Source: Halegenticoccus soli
Lineage (GTDB): Archaea; Halobacteriota; Halobacteria; Halobacteriales; Haloferacaceae
NCBI RefSeq assembly: GCF_002844195.1
Contig: NZ_PEND01000008.1
Span: 81,960-145,959, forward strand
Direction of reading: 5' to 3'
DNA length: 64,000 nucleotides
This document shows, piece by piece, positions 59,767 through 64,000 of the stretch (its first letter is position 1; each line of letters begins with the position of its first letter). The notes under the pieces were generated by a model that saw only the letters and a list, made by a program, of their open reading frames with translations, made no database searches and had not been told where the DNA came from. Both the position numbers and the translations under genes were made by a program.

Positions 59767-60213
59767 TTACTCGATGTCGATCCGCCGACCCGACTCCCCG
59801 TCCGTTCCCGTCTTCGGGAGCGTGACGGTCAGCACGCCGTTGTTGTACGACGCGGAGACGTCGTCCTCGCGGACCTGCTCCGGAATCGAGATCGACCGGC
59901 TCACGGAGCGGTGGGAGCGTTCCTGTCGGATGAATCGCTCGTCGCGCTGGTCCGTCTCCTCGCTCCGTTCGGCTTTGATCTGGAGGGTCCTGTCCGACAG
60001 CTGGACCGTGATTTCGTCCTTGTCGAAGCCGGGGAGGTCGACGGTGACGACGTACTCCTCGTCGCGCTCGGCGAGGTCCACGCTCGGCGATTCGCTCCAG
60101 AGCGGTTGCTCGCCGAACTCGCTCTGCCAGTTCCACGGCATGTCCTCGAACTGGCGGCTCATCCGCTCGAACATTCGCTCGATATCTCGGAACGGGTTTC
60201 TCCTCGATGACAT
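59767..60213 (-). CDS. Small heat-shock protein, Hsp20/alpha-crystallin family
   Basis: 148 residues from the ATG at 60213. N-terminal FRDIERMFERMSRQFEDMPW; alpha-crystallin domain VDLAERDEEYVVTVDLPGFDKDEITVQLSDRTLQIKAE, RQERSHRSVSRSISIPEQV, and the conserved NGVLTVTLPK (A-x-x-x-N-G-V-L pattern). ATP-independent chaperone. An upstream TATA-like TTAGTCC region is weak; heat-shock control cannot be judged from the sequence. Confidence 0.94.
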   Translation of the reverse strand: MSSRRNPFRDIERMFERMSRQFEDMPWNWQSEFGEQPLWSESPSVDLAERDEEYVVTVDLPGFDKDEITVQLSDRTLQIKAERSEETDQRDERFIRQERSHRSVSRSISIPEQVREDDVSASYNNGVLTVTLPKTGTDGESGRRIDIE

Positions 60214-60326
60214 GGAATCACCCGGGTGACGCACACCCTATTACTACGTTAGCCGGTCTCGGACTAAATGTTTGCTGGCGATCCGACCGCCGGGACTGCT
60301 CGCGAGGGACGGACCGTCTCCGACGC

Positions 60327-61517
60327 TCAGTTCGTCGAGACGATCTCGACGACGTCCCGATGTTCGAGTTCGCGGTCCGCGCCGATCTGCCGCTTCGCCC
60401 GGCAGTCGACGCCGTGGAGCAGTCCGTCGCCGATGTCCGTGTGCAGGTGGTACGCGAAGTCCTCCGTCGTCGATCCCTCGGGGAGGACGAAACAGTCGCG
60501 GAAGACGCCCTTCTCGTCCCGCTCGCCGTTCGCGCTGCCGGGGAAGACGGCGATGCCGCCCAGTTCGTCGAACAGCGCGGCTTCCAGTACCCGCTGGACG
60601 CCCGTTCCCCCGTACTCCTCGACGAACTCGCCGATCCGCTCCAGGCCGTCGCACTGTCCCTCGGTCAGGTCGCCGACGACCTCGAAGGTCGCGTCGCCGG
60701 CGCGGTAGTCGACGACACCGGCCTCCGCCGCCTTCTTCAGCGCTTTCTCGGCGTGCGCGCTCGTCGGAACGAACGTGAGGTGCTCGTACGCCGGATCCGC
60801 GGCGATCTCCTCGAAGTTCTCCCGGGCCGCGGGCTCGTCCATCTTGTTCGCCGCGATCACCATCGACTTGGTCCGCTTTCTGATCTCCCGTGCGAGCGCC
60901 TCTCTGTCCCCCTCGTCCCACGTGTCGGGATCGAGCTCCAGGCCGAGCGAGCGGATCGTCGCCTTGATCTCGTCCCCGTTCGTCCGGAAGGCGCTCATCT
61001 GCTCCGCGAGGTCGTCTTCGACGCGTTTTTCCTCGCCCGCGTAGCCGCTGTGGTACCGCTCGATCCCCTTTTCGAGGATTTCGAGGTACCACATGTCGAG
61101 TTCGTCCTCCAGGAAGTCGACGTCCCTCCGCGGATCGTGTCCCTCCGTCGCCTCGCCTTCGAGGTCGGTCTCGCCGGAGAAGTCGACGACGTGTACGAGC
61201 ACGTCCGCCTCGTTCAGGTCGGTCAAAAACTGGTTGCCGAGGCCCCTCCCCTCGTGCGCGCCGGGGATGAGTCCCGCCACGTCGACGAGTCTGACCGGGA
61301 CGAATCGCGTGCCCTCGTCGCAGAAGCCGACGCTCGGCGTGCACGTCTCGCCGAACTCCGGCGCCGCGCACTCGACCCGGACGTACGCCTCGCCGACGCT
61401 CGGGTCGATTGTCGTGAAGGGATAGGCCCCCTCCGGCACGTCGTTCATCGTCGCGGCGTTGAAGAAACTCGATTTTCCGACCGAGGGCTTGCCCACCAGT
61501 CCGATCTTGTAGCCCAT
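60327..61517 (-). CDS. ychF: Redox-regulated ATPase YchF/Obg-like
   Basis: 396 residues. G1 GLVGKPSVGKSSFFNAAT, G2 PFTTIDPSVG, G3 VDVAGLIPGAHEGRGLGNQFL, and NKMDEPAA in place of NKxD, which in YchF/Ola1 proteins gives ATP preference. The TGS-like C-terminal domain (VFRDCFVLPEGSTTEDFAYHLHTDIGDGLLHGVDCR) includes a DGLLHGVDCRAKRQIGADRELEHRD end typical of the archaeal version. Translation-associated. Confidence 0.95.
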   Translation of the reverse strand: MGYKIGLVGKPSVGKSSFFNAATMNDVPEGAYPFTTIDPSVGEAYVRVECAAPEFGETCTPSVGFCDEGTRFVPVRLVDVAGLIPGAHEGRGLGNQFLTDLNEADVLVHVVDFSGETDLEGEATEGHDPRRDVDFLEDELDMWYLEILEKGIERYHSGYAGEEKRVEDDLAEQMSAFRTNGDEIKATIRSLGLELDPDTWDEGDREALAREIRKRTKSMVIAANKMDEPAARENFEEIAADPAYEHLTFVPTSAHAEKALKKAAEAGVVDYRAGDATFEVVGDLTEGQCDGLERIGEFVEEYGGTGVQRVLEAALFDELGGIAVFPGSANGERDEKGVFRDCFVLPEGSTTEDFAYHLHTDIGDGLLHGVDCRAKRQIGADRELEHRDVVEIVSTN

Positions 61518-61743
61518 TACCCGTTCTGCCCGAGCGACGGAGAAAAGCCGTTCTACCTGTGCGTCGTGTGCGTGAGGTTGTCTGTGTGCGCTGAGGTTAT
61601 GGTTGTCCGTATCCGCGGTCGCCGTCCCGGGCGGTTGCGCCACCATCCACCGCACCACCGCCCGTGCCGCCCGGCGCACCGACGCCGGAACCGCCGCCGG
61701 CGCGGTCGGAGCACATTTGCCCCCGGGGCTCCGATCGGCCGGT

Positions 61744-62031
61744 ATGAGCGACGGCGGCGACACCTTCGGCGTCGGGATCCACGTCACAGAGACCGAACTC
61801 CGTTTTCTCGTCCGCGTTCCCTCGGACATCGATTCCGGCTGGACGGACCCCGAGGAGTTTCAGCGACTCGTCGAGCGGGTCGTCTGGGACCGACTCGACA
61901 AGGAGTCGGTGTTGCGACGGATCTCTCGGACCACCCCGACCGGCGAGACGGTCGCGCTCGGGACGGTGACGCTCGAACCCGACGGGACGGTCGTCTCCCA
62001 CGCGCTCTCGCCCCCCGACCCGCCGGAGTGA
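61744..62031 (+). CDS. Small haloarchaeal protein of unknown function
   Basis: 95 residues: FGVGIHVTETELRFLVRVPSDIDSGWTDPEEFQRLVERVVWDRLD, then LRRISRTTPTGETVALGTVTLEPDGTVVSHAL. Alpha-beta, acidic, no Cys or metal motif. Known to me only as a haloarchaeal hypothetical. Divergent from ychF. Confidence 0.72.
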   Translation: MSDGGDTFGVGIHVTETELRFLVRVPSDIDSGWTDPEEFQRLVERVVWDRLDKESVLRRISRTTPTGETVALGTVTLEPDGTVVSHALSPPDPPE

Positions 62032-62079
62032 CCGACCCGTCGCGCCGTCGACGGCCGGGAGCGGCGGGCGGCGGTCGTC

Positions 62080-62997
62080 TCAGATCTCTTCTTCGTCATC
62101 TTCGAGGAGGGCGCCGAGGGCGTCGAAGGCCGTCGGATCGTACTCCGTCAGATCGTACCGGTTCGGGCCGACGGTGTCGTCCCAGACTCCGATGAGACCC
62201 AACCGCGCGAGCGCCATCAGCGCGCCGCCGAGCGTCCGGGAGGTCAGCTCGGTGTCCGACAGTTCGCGCGAGATCTGACGTGCCTGCGGGTAGTTCCGGT
62301 CCGTCGCTTCGATGCCGCGCCGCACCTCCGTCCAGTGACGACGGAGGTAGCCGTAGTTCGTGGGGTCGTCGCCGCGGAGTCCGTCGAGGCGGATTCGGAT
62401 CGAGTTCGGCTGAGCGCGCGTCGGATCGCTCCGTCCGGTTCCGTCGTGGACGGCGTCGAACGACGATCGAACCGCCTCGACCGCCGCGGCGTCGGGCGAG
62501 TCCGGCGCGACGTGGAAGTAGCCGAGCGCGTCCGCTCCGTCGAGAGAACGCCGGAGGCCCCGTAGAAACGTCCGCACGTCGGCACCCTCGCTTCGGTCGA
62601 TCGAGGGGGCCAGCGAATCGAAGCAGACGATCGTCCGAGCGTCTCGGTCTCCGCTCTCGACGCGGCGGACGATCCCGTCGAGAGCCGCGCTCGGATCGAC
62701 GGGTCCGAGGGCGCCGACGAACGCGGAGTCGTCCGCCGGACGGTCGCCCCTCGATTCCGTCGGTCCGGGCCGATCCGCGTCGATCTCCGCGCGAGCGTCG
62801 ATGATCTCCGGCTTCGGTACCGTCGTCCCGACGCCCGCGCGCCACCACCGGACCCACTCTTCGGGAGCCCAGCGAAAGCTGACGGCGAGGAGATCGTCCT
62901 CCGTCGACGCCGAGCCGAGCCGGTCGAACAGCGCCCGGGAATCGAGAAACAGGTGTAGCGCCCCTTCGGACTCGGCCGCTGAAGGCTGTGCGTCCAT
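62080..62997 (-). CDS. DUF7504-like protein (KaiC/RecA-like relative)
   Basis: 305 residues from the ATG at 62997 (an upstream in-frame extension to 63045 exists). Contains DLLAVSFRWAPEEWVRWWRAGVG, TIVCFDSLAPSIDRS (Walker B-like strand FD), FLRGLRRSLDGADALGYFHVAPDSPD, then IRIRLDGLRGDDPTNYGYLRRHW, and a C-terminal wHTH-like part (YPQARQISRELSDTELTSRTLGGALMALARLGLI). A degenerate P-loop domain without Walker A plus a wHTH fits the haloarchaeal DUF7504 family. Role unknown. Confidence 0.72.
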   Translation of the reverse strand: MDAQPSAAESEGALHLFLDSRALFDRLGSASTEDDLLAVSFRWAPEEWVRWWRAGVGTTVPKPEIIDARAEIDADRPGPTESRGDRPADDSAFVGALGPVDPSAALDGIVRRVESGDRDARTIVCFDSLAPSIDRSEGADVRTFLRGLRRSLDGADALGYFHVAPDSPDAAAVEAVRSSFDAVHDGTGRSDPTRAQPNSIRIRLDGLRGDDPTNYGYLRRHWTEVRRGIEATDRNYPQARQISRELSDTELTSRTLGGALMALARLGLIGVWDDTVGPNRYDLTEYDPTAFDALGALLEDDEEEI

Positions 62998-63352
62998 TGC
63001 TGTCGTCCACATCCCTGACGACGGAGAACATAAACGTATCGACAAAACCGGGATGGTGGATATGAATGAAAGCGGTCAATTCTCTTTGCTTCAAACGAGT
63101 ACACCGTTACTAACGGCAGAAAGAACCGCATTTCGTGATCATTCCGATCGGTGAGGTCCTTGCCGAATGTCGAGGTGTTCCGCTTTACGGTAACTGTTTG
63201 CTAGTCGGGTGATCTATCCGTGCGGGCGGTGAGCGCGCGAAACGCGACGATCCCGACGGACCGCCCGACAGCGGTGAGAGACGAATCTCTCCGAACGTGG
63301 AACGAGCGACGCGCGATGGGCGTCGCTCACGAGGATGAATGAAGTATGAGTG
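62998..63352. other. Region between the DUF7504-like gene and 5S rRNA
   Basis: Promoter of the minus-strand DUF7504-like gene at the left and the 3' flank of the rRNA operon at the right. No tRNA-Cys, which often follows 5S in haloarchaea, is found on either strand. Confidence 0.55.
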
Positions 63353-63474
63353 GGAGGCGGCGAACCGGTGTTCCCAGAGGCTCGCGCACTCCAGTACTTG
63401 CCGGTACGCAGACGGGCTTAACTTCCGTGTTCGGGATGGGTACGGGTGTGACCCCGCCGCTCTGGCCGCCTTAA
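63353..63474 (-). rRNA. rrf: 5S ribosomal RNA
   Basis: On the minus strand begins TTAAGGCGGCCAGAGCGGC and contains the conserved loops CCCGTACCCATCCCGAACAC, AAGTTAAGCC, and AGTACTGGAGTGCGCGAGCC before CTCTGGGAAC and GGTTCGCCGCC. The terminal helix GGCGG/CCGCC closes. About 122 bases, typical haloarchaeal 5S. Boundaries accurate to within 2 bases. Confidence 0.97.
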
Positions 63475-63609
63475 CGCCGACCTACGGAATCGAACCGTAG
63501 CAGTGCCTGCGTCGGTTGTGGTCCGACGCGGCGCCGCGGCCGCGTCGGTTCGAAGCCGAATGCACGTGCGATCCAGTTAGCGCCTGGACCCGTCCGACGG
63601 GTTCAGTGC

Positions 63610-64000
<391 letters not shown>

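Noticed and set aside
63130..63352. Expected tRNA-Cys after 5S rRNA
   Set aside because: No cloverleaf found on either strand.

Overview
The window is chromosomal DNA from a haloarchaeon (class Halobacteria). The genes are GC-rich with acidic products. Archaeal informational genes occur (proteasome alpha, a 5S-23S rRNA operon with haloarchaeal 5S sequence), and the metabolic genes are typical of the class: MptE/DHPS folate genes, ThyX next to DHFR, SufB, a PiT transporter, DUF2249 proteins and HTH-10 (Bat-like) regulators. Nothing fixes the species.

Layout. (1) 0-17.5 kb is core chromosome: the end of a dihydropteroate synthase gene, mptE, a photolyase broken by a 2-bp insertion, a wHTH/membrane-protein pair, a DJ-1 protein, two tandem but unlike superoxide dismutases, a P-loop ATPase, an MBL hydrolase, thyX-DHFR, sufB, a proteasome alpha subunit, a MOSC protein, an amidohydrolase and a membrane-anchored wHTH protein. 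A highly structured intergenic stretch and tRNA-Glu(CUC) close the region. (2) 17.54-32.30 kb is an integrated element flanked by an exact 44-bp direct repeat of the tRNA-Glu 3' half. It is lower in GC and carries a decayed tyrosine integrase, a second truncated integrase, an HTH-10 regulator, a zinc-finger protein, a TFIIB/RNAP-epsilon-like protein and an unusual cargo. The cargo is three divergent MerB-like (organomercurial lyase fold) proteins, each keeping the Cys-x-x-Asp...Cys catalytic set, plus an MFS transporter, a rhodanese-MBL (persulfide dioxygenase-like) protein and two Tat lipoproteins, one of them with a nonsense codon. Six copies of a palindrome, TCCCCA-N5/6-TGGGGA, lie beside TATA-like boxes in front of these cargo units, so they look like one regulon. 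No merA or merR is visible. (3) 32.3-33.6 kb holds a second tRNA 3'-end fragment and gene remnants, suggesting repeated integration at this tRNA.

(4) 33.6-39.8 kb looks like a nucleoside salvage locus: two nucleoside hydrolases flank an ECF-type importer (fused ATPases, EcfT, S component), with a XapX protein and a universal stress protein. (5) 39.9-45.8 kb looks like an oxidative sugar/sugar-acid pathway: an extended SDR, an MBL lactonase-like protein, an enolase-superfamily dehydratase, an FAH-family hydrolase, a second SDR and an IclR regulator. Palindromes GTTTAGC-N3-GCTAAAC surround the regulator. (6) 45.95-46.29 kb is a MITE-like inverted-repeat element.

(7) 47.2-58 kb is a respiratory/low-oxygen-type cluster: three DUF2249 proteins, a cupin, an HTH-10 regulator, a cbb3-subunit-I-like membrane protein, a second polytopic protein, a TIGR04053-like radical SAM protein, a small PaaB-like candidate partner peptide and a haem-copper oxidase subunit I. 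Seven start codons here have a CCGAA-N4-TTCGG-type palindrome centred about 44-46 bp upstream, and the HTH gene has two further copies at 55 and 10 bp. This is a second coherent regulon. (8) 58.3-64 kb: a phosphate transporter, Hsp20, the YchF ATPase, a DUF7504-like protein, then 5S and the 3' part of 23S rRNA on the minus strand.

Broken genes are unusually frequent (photolyase, integrase, lipoprotein, a coiled-coil protein). Three of the four breaks are small indels, so the assembly should be checked at those points.
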